A stretch of DNA of 14,418 nucleotides from an uncultured Bacilli bacterium (GTDB lineage Bacteria > Bacillota_I > Bacilli_A > RF39 > UBA660), in NCBI GenBank assembly GCA_949879835.1, contig CATLBU010000015.1, positions 1-14,418 of the forward strand, read 5' to 3'. The notes under the pieces are model-generated. The model did not search any database. It worked only from the letters and a program-made list of their open reading frames with translations, and was not told the origin of the DNA. Below are positions 1-7,629 of the stretch, piece after piece; position 1 is the stretch's first letter, and each line of letters starts with the position of its first letter. The translations under genes and the position numbers were made by a program.

Positions 1-942
1 TATGAAGCAGCAACAGCTGGCGGAAATAATATTAATCCGATTATGTTGGGAGCTCGTTCTAGATTAGAAGTAGGAGGAACTAAACTAAGTAATGCTGCAA
101 ATGGTACAAGAGGATATTATAATTTTTATAATATTGGATCTTTCTCATCTTGTTCTAATCCAGTTGCTTGTGGAAATAATTTTGCTTCTGGAAAAGGGTG
201 GACAAGTGCTAGAACGGCTATTATTGGTGGAGCAGCCTTTATTGATAGCCATTATATTCAAAGAGAGCAAAAGACAATTTATTTCCAGAAATTTAACACT
301 GCAAAGAATGATTATCGCTATGCTAATCAGTATATGACCAATATTCAAGCACCTAAAAATGAAGCAAATTTAATGTATAATGCATATTTGAATTCAGGAA
401 CACTTAATCAGACAACAGAATTTTTTATTCCAGTTTATAATAATATGCCTGGTACTATATCATCTCTACCAACTAAAGAGGAAAGTGAACCAAGTAATGG
501 TTCTTCTACAAATACTCCATCTTATGATGATATTCCAACAGTAATATCTAAATCAGGTTATGTCATTTATAATAGCTATATTAAAAATGTTTCTAATGGA
601 ACAACCACATCTAATATTAGTTCCAAATTAAAGGCAAAAGGAAATGTTAATGTCAGTGTTGCTAATAAGGCTATTTCAACTAGTCAAACATTGGTAACAG
701 GAGATACTATTCATATCAATAATGGTTTAAAAACATTATCTTATAAAGTTGTTGTAAAAGGTGATGTTAATGGAGATGGAAGGATATCTGCAGCGGATTA
801 TATGAAAATAAAAAATCATATTATGGGGGCACGTTTAGGAGATATTTATGCTCAGGCCTCAGATGTCAATAATGATGGACGAACTTCTGCAGCGGATTAT
901 ATGAAAATAAAAAATTATATTATGGGAAGTGGGACAATATAG
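1..942 (+). CDS. Dockerin-bearing N-acetylglucosaminidase (5' partial)
   Basis: The frame is open from base 1, so the N-terminus lies outside the window; 313 residues are visible, and the ATG at 43 is internal. Residues 12-155 match the endo-beta-N-acetylglucosaminidase (LytB/LytG-like) family that cuts peptidoglycan glycan strands. Visible motifs are NPIMLGARSRLEVGG, YYNFYNIGSF, GWTSARTAIIGGA, YQ/KF-type and HQYMT-like segments, and the closing IPVYNNMP. Glu23, in RLEVGG, sits where the family's catalytic glutamate is expected (inference). A Ser/Pro/Glu-rich linker (about 155-178) leads to a small beta-type domain of the kind often found before dockerins (179-253). A type I dockerin follows (about 254-311), with two calcium loops, DVNGDGRISAAD and DVNNDGRTSAAD. 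It is probably secreted and docked to a cohesin-bearing partner. The stop overlaps the next gene's AGGAGG, so the two are co-transcribed. Family assignment is confident; the partner is unknown. Confidence 0.88.
   Translation, partial: YEAATAGGNNINPIMLGARSRLEVGGTKLSNAANGTRGYYNFYNIGSFSSCSNPVACGNNFASGKGWTSARTAIIGGAAFIDSHYIQREQKTIYFQKFNTAKNDYRYANQYMTNIQAPKNEANLMYNAYLNSGTLNQTTEFFIPVYNNMPGTISSLPTKEESEPSNGSSTNTPSYDDIPTVISKSGYVIYNSYIKNVSNGTTTSNISSKLKAKGNVNVSVANKAISTSQTLVTGDTIHINNGLKTLSYKVVVKGDVNGDGRISAADYMKIKNHIMGARLGDIYAQASDVNNDGRTSAADYMKIKNYIMGSGTI
787..816 (+). repeat. 30-nt exact direct repeat, copy 1 (dockerin helix)
   Basis: This 30-nt stretch encodes SAADYMKIKN and recurs exactly at 886-915, 99 nt downstream. 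It reflects the dockerin duplication at DNA level. Identity at synonymous positions points to a recent duplication or gene conversion. Confidence 0.9.
886..915 (+). repeat. 30-nt exact direct repeat, copy 2 (dockerin helix)
   Basis: This is the second copy of the sequence at 787-816. The flanks differ by only a few substitutions. Confidence 0.9.
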
Positions 943-951
943 GAGGTAGTT

Positions 952-2256
952 ATGAAAAAAATTAAGTATTTGTTATTTACACTATGCATATTTCTTATTC
1001 AAGGAAAAGTAATGGCTGCTTCTATAGGACTTTCTGCTTCTTCTTCTAGTACTAGAGTAGGGCAAGCAGTAACAGTTCATGTAAGTGCGAATGGACTTGC
1101 AGGAAAGTTTTCGGTTACTTCTTCCAATCCCTCTGTTATATCAGGAGGTACTTCTGGGGATTGGATTGAACAAAGTACAAAAAGTTATCGTTTTACGGCA
1201 AAATCACAAGGTACAGCAACAATTACTGTTTTAGCTATTGATGTTGCGGATGAAGCAGGAAATACTTTTACAGGGAGTAAGTCCATTACTATTCAAGTAG
1301 GAAATGGGTCAGGTTCTAATTCTAGTACAGAAAAATCTAAAAATAATTATTTGAACTCTCTTAGTATTGAAAATGCTACTTTAAATCCTGTATTTACAAA
1401 GGATACTTTATCTTACACTGTGGAATTAGAGGCCGGAACTACGAAAGCAAATATTCATGCTACAACAGAGGATAAAAAAGCTAGTGTTACAGGAATTGGT
1501 GAAGTAGATGTAAACGAAGGAGATAATAATTTTGAGGTGAAAGTTACCTCAGAAAGTGGAGCTACTCGTGTATATAATATTAAAATGATTGTAAAAGAAT
1601 TTGATCCAATTGAGGTAAAGGTTGGAAATAAAAAATACACAATTGTCCGCAATATTAAAAGTATTACTCCAATTAATGGTTATGAAGAAACAACGGTGAA
1701 GATAAAAGGAGAAGAAGTTCCAGCCTTTCAAAATAAAATTACAAAATATACCTTAGTAGTTTTGAAAGATAACGAAGGGAATCAAAACTTCTTTATTTAT
1801 GATAAAGGTAAATATACTTTATATAAGGAATACACTTTTAATAAAATTATATTATATCCAATGGAGTATAAAAATCTTCCAAAAGGGTATAAAAAAACAA
1901 CGATTAAATTAAAAGAAGATGAAGTAGTTGCCTATAAATTAGATAAGGATTCTAATTATGCCCTTATTTATGGTATGAATATAGAAACTGGGAAAAAGCA
2001 TCTTTATATGTATGATAAGGAAGAGGGAACTTTACAGATTTATAATGATGAAATTGAAAAAAATTTAAATAAAACAATAGAGGATTATAAAGTATTCATT
2101 GCAGCTCTTAGTGGTCTTTCTACTTTGTTATTCTTAATTATAATAGTAATTTCTATGAAGAATCATAAATATAATAAACAACAAAAACAATTGAAAAAGC
2201 AAGTAAAAATTCAAAAGAAGAAACAAAAAAATTTAGATATAGATGAATTGATGTAA
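952..2256 (+). CDS. Membrane-anchored surface protein: Ig-like/cohesin-like, cadherin-like and duplicated C-terminal domains
   Basis: 434 residues. Residues 1-22 form a signal peptide (KKIK, hydrophobic core, cut near VMA|A). Residues 23-118 form an Ig-like beta-sandwich (ASSSSTRVGQAVTVHVSANG, then SVTSSNPSVISGG). It is shorter than a classical cohesin but similar in style. Residues 131-215 match the cadherin-like beta-sandwich family (YLNSLSIENATLNPVF, LSYTVELEAGT, ATRVYNIKM). Residues 243-368 hold a duplicated unit of about 69 residues, GYEETTVKIKGEEVPAF against GYKKTTIKLKEDEVVAY. One membrane helix spans about 381-401. It is followed by a 33-residue Lys/Gln-rich tail that is probably cytoplasmic. 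AGGAGG at 941-946 overlaps the stop of the dockerin hydrolase, so this is a two-gene operon at least. The inferred role is a surface scaffold or receptor; no enzymatic motif was seen. Confidence 0.8.
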   Translation: MKKIKYLLFTLCIFLIQGKVMAASIGLSASSSSTRVGQAVTVHVSANGLAGKFSVTSSNPSVISGGTSGDWIEQSTKSYRFTAKSQGTATITVLAIDVADEAGNTFTGSKSITIQVGNGSGSNSSTEKSKNNYLNSLSIENATLNPVFTKDTLSYTVELEAGTTKANIHATTEDKKASVTGIGEVDVNEGDNNFEVKVTSESGATRVYNIKMIVKEFDPIEVKVGNKKYTIVRNIKSITPINGYEETTVKIKGEEVPAFQNKITKYTLVVLKDNEGNQNFFIYDKGKYTLYKEYTFNKIILYPMEYKNLPKGYKKTTIKLKEDEVVAYKLDKDSNYALIYGMNIETGKKHLYMYDKEEGTLQIYNDEIEKNLNKTIEDYKVFIAALSGLSTLLFLIIIVISMKNHKYNKQQKQLKKQVKIQKKKQKNLDIDELM

Positions 2257-2284
2257 AAGGAAAATTGTCAAATATTTTCTTTTT
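2255..2284 (+). terminator. Weak intrinsic terminator after the surface-protein gene
   Basis: An 11-bp stem (2255-2265 with 2274-2284, one G-U pair) has an 8-nt loop. The T-rich 3' arm runs to 2286. The stem is nearly all A-T, so efficiency is doubtful. Confidence 0.5.
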
Positions 2285-2302
2285 TTCATCTTCTAAATAC
2301 TA

Positions 2303-2330
2303 TTTCAAAACCATATAATTATGATATAAT
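2303..2330 (+). promoter_or_regulatory. Extended -10 promoter of the murG operon
   Basis: TGATATAAT at 2322-2330 is a perfect extended -10. A weak -35 (TTTCAA, 2303-2308) lies 16 bp upstream. Transcription would start near 2337, just before the Shine-Dalgarno of murG. Confidence 0.7.
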
Positions 2331-2354
2331 GGTACATATAAGGGTGTGATGAGA

Positions 2355-3440
2355 TTGAGAGTTGTAGTTAGTGCAGGAGGAACTGGTGGTCATATATATC
2401 CTGCTTTAGCGATTATTAATAAAATTAAACAGTTAGAGCCAGATAGTGAATTTTTGTATATAGGAACACATAACAGAATGGAAAAAGAAATTATTCCAAA
2501 AGAAAATATTCCATTTGAGTCTATTGAAATTTATGGATTTAATCGAAAGAACCTCTTTAAAAATTTTAAAACACTTCGTTGTCTTCATCAGGCAATCAAA
2601 AAATGTAAGAAAATAATAAAAGAGTTTCATCCAGATGTAGTAATTGGAGTTGGAGGATATGTAACAGCTCCCGTTATTTATGCTGCAAAAAAGTCAGGAT
2701 TTAAAACAGTGATTCATGAGCAAAATAGTGTTCCTGGAAAGGCTAATTTATTTTTAAGCAAATATGCAGATCGAATTATGGTATCTTTTAAGTCTACGAT
2801 TAAAAGTTTTCCAGAATATAAAACAATATTTACAGGAAATCCCTGTGGGGAGAATGCTGTGCAGGCACAAGCAATTGATAAGAAAACTTTGGGGTTATCA
2901 CCTAATAAGAAATTAGTTTTATTTGTTATGGGATCATTGGGGTCTAGTCGAGTAAATGAATTTTTAATCAAGACAATGAAATTTTTTCAACATAAAAATT
3001 ATGAAATATTATTTGTAACTGGAAAAGCAGATTATGAAAATATCAAACAAGAGAAATTTCCATCCAATGTATATGTAGTACCTTATATAGAAAATATGAT
3101 TCGTGTGATGAAGAAAACAGATATTATTGTGTCACGCGCAGGAGCTTCTACATTAAGTGAAATTATTGCATTAGAAATTCCATCTATTTTAATTCCAAGT
3201 CCTTATGTTCCAGATAATCATCAATTTAAAAATGCGAAAGATTTAATTGATCATAAAGCCGCTATTCTAGTAGAGGAAAAGAACTTAAAAGGAGATGTTT
3301 TAGTACGTACCATTGATGAAATGTTTCATGATCCTGAGAAAATGGAAGAAATGAAATATCAATTGAAAGATTTTAAATTAGAAAATAGTGCAACTCTAAT
3401 ATATAATCAATTACAAGAATTGGTAGATGGGGGAAAATAA
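2355..3440 (+). CDS. murG: MurG, UDP-GlcNAc:lipid I GlcNAc transferase
   Basis: Adds GlcNAc from UDP-GlcNAc to lipid I, making lipid II on the inner face of the membrane. From the TTG at 2355 the protein is 361 residues, close to the family's usual length of about 355. Residues 8-13 are the GGTGGH loop. Residues 98-106 are GVGGYVTAP. Residues 121-124 are HEQN. The C-terminal donor-site segment SRAGASTLSE starts near 260 and is followed by PDNHQFKNA. The usual GGSQGA loop reads MGSLGSSRVNE here. The frame also has GTG 2346 and ATG 2349. AGGGTG (2341-2346) is 8 nt before TTG 2355 but only 2 nt before ATG 2349, and MRVVVSAGG is the classic N-terminus, so TTG is preferred. First gene of murG-murB-divIB. 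Confidence 0.95.
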   Translation: MRVVVSAGGTGGHIYPALAIINKIKQLEPDSEFLYIGTHNRMEKEIIPKENIPFESIEIYGFNRKNLFKNFKTLRCLHQAIKKCKKIIKEFHPDVVIGVGGYVTAPVIYAAKKSGFKTVIHEQNSVPGKANLFLSKYADRIMVSFKSTIKSFPEYKTIFTGNPCGENAVQAQAIDKKTLGLSPNKKLVLFVMGSLGSSRVNEFLIKTMKFFQHKNYEILFVTGKADYENIKQEKFPSNVYVVPYIENMIRVMKKTDIIVSRAGASTLSEIIALEIPSILIPSPYVPDNHQFKNAKDLIDHKAAILVEEKNLKGDVLVRTIDEMFHDPEKMEEMKYQLKDFKLENSATLIYNQLQELVDGGK

Positions 3441-3441
3441 T

Positions 3442-4329
3442 ATGATTATGCAATTAAAAAAAATGAAATGTGGAAAAGTATATGAGAATGTTGATTTTGT
3501 CAAAATCACCTCTTATAAGTTAAAAGGAAAAGCAAAATATGTAGTTTATCCAAACGATATGGATGATCTAAAAAAATTGTTAAATTTTGTTCAAACAAAG
3601 AAATTGAAATATAAAATTATTGGAGGAGGTTCTAATTTAATTTTTCCAGATGATTATGATGGTATTTTAATTAAACTAGATCATTTCGATTATTTGAAAA
3701 TAGAAGATACAAAAATTATAGTTGGTGCAGGGTATTCACTAATGAAAATGGCTCTAAAAGTTTCAAAATTAGGGTTAACTGGGCTTGAATTCGCAACTGG
3801 AATTCCAGGAACTGTTGGGGGAGCTATTGTTAATAATGCAGGAGCATATAAAAGTGATATGGGATATGTTGTTAATGAAATTTTAACTTTAACTCCTGAT
3901 TTAGAATTTAAAAAATTTTATAATAAAGAAGCTGATTTCCATTATCGTACTTCCTTTTTTAAAAAAAATCCTGGTTATACTATTTTACAGGCAACTATTA
4001 TATTAAAACATGGAAAAAAAGAAAGCATTTTAGAGGTAATAGAGGATCGTAAACAAAGAAGATTAATTGCTCAACCTTTAGAATATCCAAGTGCTGGAAG
4101 TGTGTTTCGAAATCCTTCAGGTCAGTTTGCTGGAAAACTAATTGAAGATGTTGGACTAAAAGGTAAAAAAGTTGGAGGAGCCAAAGTTAGTGAAAAACAC
4201 GCTAATTTTATAGTGAATGTAGGAGGAGCAACAGGAAAGGATATTATAACATTAATTGAAGAAATCCAAACAAAAATCAAACAAAAATATGATATAGATC
4301 TCATTTTAGAACAAGAAATAGTAAGGTAG
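3442..4329 (+). CDS. murB: MurB, UDP-N-acetylenolpyruvoylglucosamine reductase
   Basis: FAD- and NADPH-dependent cytoplasmic enzyme that reduces enolpyruvyl-UDP-GlcNAc to UDP-MurNAc. 295 residues. The FAD-binding domain has IGGGSNLIF (60-68) and GIPGTVGGAIVNNAGAY (120-136). Tyr168-Arg169 is a conserved substrate-site pair. GSVFRNP (219-225) carries the catalytic-type Ser220. C-terminal glutamates E290/E292 (LEQEIVR) fit the conserved acid. Its length, close to that of B. subtilis MurB, fits the type II form typical of Bacillota. A start at 3427 inside murG is possible, but GGGGGAA (3429-3435) places initiation at ATG 3442, one base after the murG stop. The two genes are therefore translationally coupled. 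Confidence 0.95.
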   Translation: MIMQLKKMKCGKVYENVDFVKITSYKLKGKAKYVVYPNDMDDLKKLLNFVQTKKLKYKIIGGGSNLIFPDDYDGILIKLDHFDYLKIEDTKIIVGAGYSLMKMALKVSKLGLTGLEFATGIPGTVGGAIVNNAGAYKSDMGYVVNEILTLTPDLEFKKFYNKEADFHYRTSFFKKNPGYTILQATIILKHGKKESILEVIEDRKQRRLIAQPLEYPSAGSVFRNPSGQFAGKLIEDVGLKGKKVGGAKVSEKHANFIVNVGGATGKDIITLIEEIQTKIKQKYDIDLILEQEIVR

Positions 4330-4335
4330 GATAAT

Positions 4336-5037
4336 ATGGCAAATCAAAAGAATAAAAAGAAAAAAAATGTAAAAAAGAAAAAGACTCGTCGTATTCGTTT
4401 TGGACGTATTTTTCTTGTTGTTTTAATTTTATTTTTATTCTTTTACTTATTATCTAGTATTTTTAAATTTCCAATTAAAAACATTTATATTAAAGGAAAT
4501 GAGTTATTAAGTGATCAAGAAATTATCGAAATTGCAGGAATAGAGAACTATCCATCTATTTTTGATATATCCTCTCATGAAATGAAAAAAAGATTAGAAA
4601 AAAATGTTCTTATAAAAAGTGCAAAAATAGAAAAAAAATATTTAAGAGAGGTTCATATTACTATCCAAGATAACGATCCTTTATACTATGACAGTGACAA
4701 AAAAGTAACCGTTTTGTCTAATAAGAAAACGATAAAAAAAGAATGGAATGTACCTTTTTTAATGAATTATATTCCAGATACCATATCCGATTTATTTTTT
4801 GAAAAAATGAATTCATTAGATCGAACCATTATTCAAAGGATTTCTGAGATTCAATACGATCCAAATGATGTAGATGAGGAAAGATTTCTTCTTCATATGA
4901 AGGACGGAAATTATGTTTATCTAACATTAGAAAAATTTGAGGTAATCGATGGGTATGTGGATATTATCAAAACCTTTGATAATAAAAAGGGAATTTTATA
5001 TTTAGATTCTGGGGAATATTTTAAAATTATGGAATGA
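4336..5037 (+). CDS. divIB: DivIB/FtsQ-type divisome protein
   Basis: Bitopic membrane protein of the FtsQ/DivIB-FtsL-FtsB/DivIC subcomplex that links early and late division proteins. 233 residues. A very basic cytoplasmic tail (about 1-24, runs of Lys) precedes one membrane helix (25-43). An extracytoplasmic POTRA domain follows (about 47-116: FPIKNIYIKGNELLSDQEII, then SAKIEKKYLREVHITIQD). The beta domain ends at GEYFKIME. Order after murG-murB matches other Bacilli. The SD (AAGGTAGG) overlaps the murB stop. The gene ends with TGA immediately followed by TAA, and the TGA lies inside the terminator stem. Confidence 0.9.
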   Translation: MANQKNKKKKNVKKKKTRRIRFGRIFLVVLILFLFFYLLSSIFKFPIKNIYIKGNELLSDQEIIEIAGIENYPSIFDISSHEMKKRLEKNVLIKSAKIEKKYLREVHITIQDNDPLYYDSDKKVTVLSNKKTIKKEWNVPFLMNYIPDTISDLFFEKMNSLDRTIIQRISEIQYDPNDVDEERFLLHMKDGNYVYLTLEKFEVIDGYVDIIKTFDNKKGILYLDSGEYFKIME

Positions 5038-5054
5038 TAACATCATTCTTTTTT
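5032..5054 (+). terminator. Intrinsic terminator of murG-murB-divIB
   Basis: Perfect 7-bp stem GAATGAT/ATCATTC (5032-5038 with 5042-5048), 3-nt loop, then six T. The stem includes the divIB stop codon. Confidence 0.85.
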
Positions 5055-5162
5055 GTTTATTTTATAATTTGGATAAATCAAACTGATATCATACTTTTGA
5101 TGCAATAAAGATTTTCTTATCTACAATTTCAAAAAAGACTTTCCCTTTTTTTTAAAATATAG

Positions 5163-5168
5163 TATAAT
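5163..5168 (+). promoter_or_regulatory. Probable ftsA -10 box (TATAAT) and upstream leader region
   Basis: A consensus TATAAT lies 27 nt before the ftsA start, with no good -35 at 16-18 bp. A second candidate, TTGATG (5098-5103) with an 18-bp spacer and TACAAT (5122-5127), lies upstream. An A/T hairpin (5131-5137 with 5145-5151) lies between the two. The rest of 5055-5195 shows nothing else. Confidence 0.55.
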
Positions 5169-5195
5169 GTTAATTAGATTATAGGAGATGATGAT

Positions 5196-6446
5196 ATGAG
5201 GCACATTTATACTAGTGTTGATATCGGTTCTGATACGATAAAAATAGTAGTATGTGAACTTTTTAATAATAAATTAAATCTACTTGCAGCATCATCGATT
5301 AAATCAAAGGGAATCAAAAAGGGATTAATTACAGATGTATATGAGGCCAGTGAATCTGTAAAAAAAGGAATACGAGAAATAGAAGAAATGCTTGGAATTC
5401 AAATAAAAAAAGTAATTGCCTCTATTCCTAGTTACTATGCAGATTATATTATGATAAAAGGACAAGCAGAGTTAAATCTGAAAGAAGGAGAGAGTGTTAC
5501 AGGGCAAGATGTTAGTGATATTTTAAATTTAGCTATGCAGTCTAAAGATATCGGAGATAAGGAAATGATTACCGTTATTCCAATTGATTTTACTTTAGAT
5601 GGAAAAACAGGAATTAAAGATCCAAAAGGAATGATTGGAAGGAATTTAGCTGTAAGAGCTGTGATGGTTTTAACCCCAAAGAAAAATATTTATTCCGTAG
5701 TTAGCCTGTTAGAAAATGTTGGGCTAGAAGTTGTAGATGTTTCGATGAATAATATTGGTGATATTCATGCCATTCGTGAAAGATACGCAAAGGATCATGT
5801 AGGTGCGATTATTAATATTGGATATGAAACAACAACTATATCTTTATATAATAAAGGAATCATCGTTAAAAGTTCCATTATTGGTTTAGGTGGAAAAAAT
5901 ATTGATAATGATATTGCTTATATTTATAAATTAAAAGCAGAAGATGCAAATTTAATAAAGGAAAGATTTGCTTTAGCGCATAAAAGATATGCTAGTACAA
6001 GCGATATTTATGAAATAGAGAATAAAACAGGAGAAATGATTTCTATTAATCAATTTGAAGTATCTGAAATTGTAATGTCAAGAATTGAAGAAATCTTAGT
6101 TTTGGCTAGAAAAGAAATAAATATTTTGACAAAACGAGAAGTTGATTATATACTAATAACTGGGGGTACTAGTGGAATGAGTAATTTTTCGTTGATTGCC
6201 GAGGAAGTACTTGGAAAAGTAACAAAAATAGGAAATATTAAAACCGTTGGCATCAGAAATAATAAATATTCATCTGCAGTTGGAAATATTATTTATTTCA
6301 TCAATAAATTAAAATTAAAAGGAAAAAATTATACTATGTTTAATGGTAGTGATGTAGAAGAATTATCATCAACAAAGAAAAGTTTAATTAATGTTTCAAA
6401 TGAATCAATGCTAGGAAAGGTTTTCGGATACTTTTTTAGTGAATAG
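5196..6446 (+). CDS. ftsA: FtsA, actin-like divisome membrane anchor
   Basis: ATP-binding actin-fold protein that tethers FtsZ filaments to the membrane and recruits later division proteins. 416 residues, near the usual 420. The first phosphate motif is [11 protein letters not shown] near the N-terminus. The 1C-type domain follows. The second phosphate motif is [14 protein letters not shown], and the adenosine motif is ITGGTSGMS. The last 13 residues ([12 protein letters not shown]) form the amphipathic membrane-targeting helix. Start at ATG 5196, 8 nt after AGGAG. Eleven bases separate it from ftsZ. The ylxW/ylxX/sbp genes that precede ftsA in B. subtilis are absent. Confidence 0.95.
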   Translation: MRHIYTSVDIGSDTIKIVVCELFNNKLNLLAASSIKSKGIKKGLITDVYEASESVKKGIREIEEMLGIQIKKVIASIPSYYADYIMIKGQAELNLKEGESVTGQDVSDILNLAMQSKDIGDKEMITVIPIDFTLDGKTGIKDPKGMIGRNLAVRAVMVLTPKKNIYSVVSLLENVGLEVVDVSMNNIGDIHAIRERYAKDHVGAIINIGYETTTISLYNKGIIVKSSIIGLGGKNIDNDIAYIYKLKAEDANLIKERFALAHKRYASTSDIYEIENKTGEMISINQFEVSEIVMSRIEEILVLARKEINILTKREVDYILITGGTSGMSNFSLIAEEVLGKVTKIGNIKTVGIRNNKYSSAVGNIIYFINKLKLKGKNYTMFNGSDVEELSSTKKSLINVSNESMLGKVFGYFFSE

Positions 6447-6457
6447 GGAGGATTAAA

Positions 6458-7540
6458 ATGTTTGGATTAGAAATGGATCAATTAGCAAAAATAAAAGTAA
6501 TCGGTGTAGGTGGTGGAGGTTGTAATGCTGTTAACCGAATGATAGAATCAGGATTAAAAGGAGTAGACTTTATTGTAGCCAATACAGATTTACAAGTATT
6601 AAATAATTCTAAAGCACCGATTAAAATACAAATTGGAGAACAACTTACCAATGGATTAGGAGCAGGAGCAAATCCTCAAGTAGGAAAAGAAGCAGCATTA
6701 GAGAGTAAAAGTGAAATTCAAGCTGCTTTAGAAGGTGCTGACATGGTATTTGTAGCTTGTGGAATGGGTGGAGGAACAGGAACAGGAGCTTCACCAATTA
6801 TCGCTGATATTGCTCAAGAAATGGGAGCTTTAACAGTGGGAATTGTAACAAAACCATTCTCATTTGAAGGAAAACAAAGAATGAATCAGGCAACCGATGG
6901 ATTGAAAGAATTAAAGGATCATGTGGATACTCTAATTGTTATTCCAAATGATCGTTTAAGAGAAGTAATTGATAAATCAACCCCACTTTTAGAATCATTT
7001 AAAGAAGTAGACAATGTTTTAAGAAGAGGTGTTCAATCTATTTCTGACTTGATTGCTGTTGCGGGACTAATTAATTTGGATTTTGCAGACGTTCGAGCAG
7101 TTATGGAAAACCGTGGAAATGCTTTAATTGGTATTGGAATGGGAATCGGTGAGAATAGAGCTGCAGCGGCTGCTCGTGAAGCAGTAGAAAGTCCACTTTT
7201 AGAAGCTAGTATTAGTGGAGCAACCGATGCAATTATCAATGTTACTGGAGGACCAAGCTTAACCCTATTTGAAGTAGAAGAAGCAGCTGAAGTTATTCGA
7301 AATTCTGCAAATACGGATATTAATACTATATTTGGAGCTGTTATTAATGAGAACTTAACTGATGAGATTATTGTAACTGTTATTGCAACTGGATTTGATG
7401 ATCATAAAGATGATGATTCAGAATACCATTCTTATTCTAGAAGAGAAGAAACAAGAAAAGAGATAGAGTCAGAAGAACCTGACGAGGAAATAGAAGAAGA
7501 AGCAGATATTCCAGCGTTTTTAAGAAAAAGAGTATTTTAA
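6458..7540 (+). CDS. ftsZ: FtsZ, tubulin-like cell division GTPase
   Basis: Polymerises at mid-cell into the Z-ring that organises septum synthesis. 360 residues. The nucleotide-binding [10 protein letters not shown] starts near 16. The tubulin signature GGGTGTG is at 104-110. The T7 loop NLDFAD (206-211) supplies the catalytic acids. The globular core ends near 312 (VIATGFDD). A short acidic linker of about 35 residues follows, then the C-terminal peptide [11 protein letters not shown], which binds FtsA and other partners. A strong GGGAGG SD lies in the 11-nt gap after ftsA. A terminator follows directly. Confidence 0.98.
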   Translation: MFGLEMDQLAKIKVIGVGGGGCNAVNRMIESGLKGVDFIVANTDLQVLNNSKAPIKIQIGEQLTNGLGAGANPQVGKEAALESKSEIQAALEGADMVFVACGMGGGTGTGASPIIADIAQEMGALTVGIVTKPFSFEGKQRMNQATDGLKELKDHVDTLIVIPNDRLREVIDKSTPLLESFKEVDNVLRRGVQSISDLIAVAGLINLDFADVRAVMENRGNALIGIGMGIGENRAAAAAREAVESPLLEASISGATDAIINVTGGPSLTLFEVEEAAEVIRNSANTDINTIFGAVINENLTDEIIVTVIATGFDDHKDDDSEYHSYSRREETRKEIESEEPDEEIEEEADIPAFLRKRVF

Positions 7541-7567
7541 ATAGAACAAATTTGTTCTATTTTTTTT
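7539..7567 (+). terminator. Intrinsic terminator of ftsA-ftsZ
   Basis: Ten-bp perfect stem (7539-7548 with 7553-7562), core ATAGAACA/TGTTCTAT, with a 4-nt loop and a T-tract from 7560 to 7567. Confidence 0.88.
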
Positions 7568-7573
7568 GAATCG

Positions 7574-7603
7574 ACATATTATTTATGAATAAAGATTTAT
7601 AAT
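7574..7603 (+). promoter_or_regulatory. spoIIP promoter, possibly sigma-E-type
   Basis: ACATATT (7574-7580) matches 6 of 7 of the sigma-E -35 consensus KMATATT. After a 15-bp gap, TTTATAAT (7596-7603) matches 5 of 8 of CATACAHT. The same bases contain TATAAT (7598-7603), so a housekeeping -10 cannot be excluded, but no -35 sits at 16-18 bp. Confidence 0.5.
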
Positions 7604-7629
7604 GAGAATAAAGTAAAGTAGGTGATGAT

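Larger units (their letters stand above)
760..930 (+). other. Type I dockerin domain with duplicated Ca2+-binding F-hand
   Basis: Two repeats of about 23 residues lie 33 codons apart: DVNGDGRISAADYMKIKNHI and DVNNDGRTSAADYMKIKNYI. Each has Asp, Asn and Asp at loop positions 1, 3 and 5 and Asp at 12, the dockerin calcium ligands. Positions 10-11 (Ala-Ala) and 17-18 (Lys-Asn), which commonly contact cohesin, are the same in both copies. Confidence 0.9.

Noticed and set aside
43..942. ATG at 43 as the start of the glucosaminidase
   Set aside because: The frame and conserved family residues (NPI before MLGARSR) continue to base 1, so it is an internal methionine.
5035..5040. UGA read as tryptophan (Mollicutes code)
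   Set aside because: Tryptophan is encoded by TGG throughout, families are full length with standard stops, and divIB ends TGA-TAA at the family end.
5055..5195. Riboswitch or T-box before ftsA
   Set aside because: No specifier, antiterminator or conserved aptamer segments were seen; only short A/T hairpins.
145..7239. Minus-strand open frames of 60-85 codons inside genes
   Set aside because: They lie opposite clear coding sequence, lack ribosome binding sites and show no family features.
7541..7560. 20-bp palindrome after ftsZ as an operator
   Set aside because: It is directly followed by a T-tract and abuts the ftsZ stop, so a terminator explains it.
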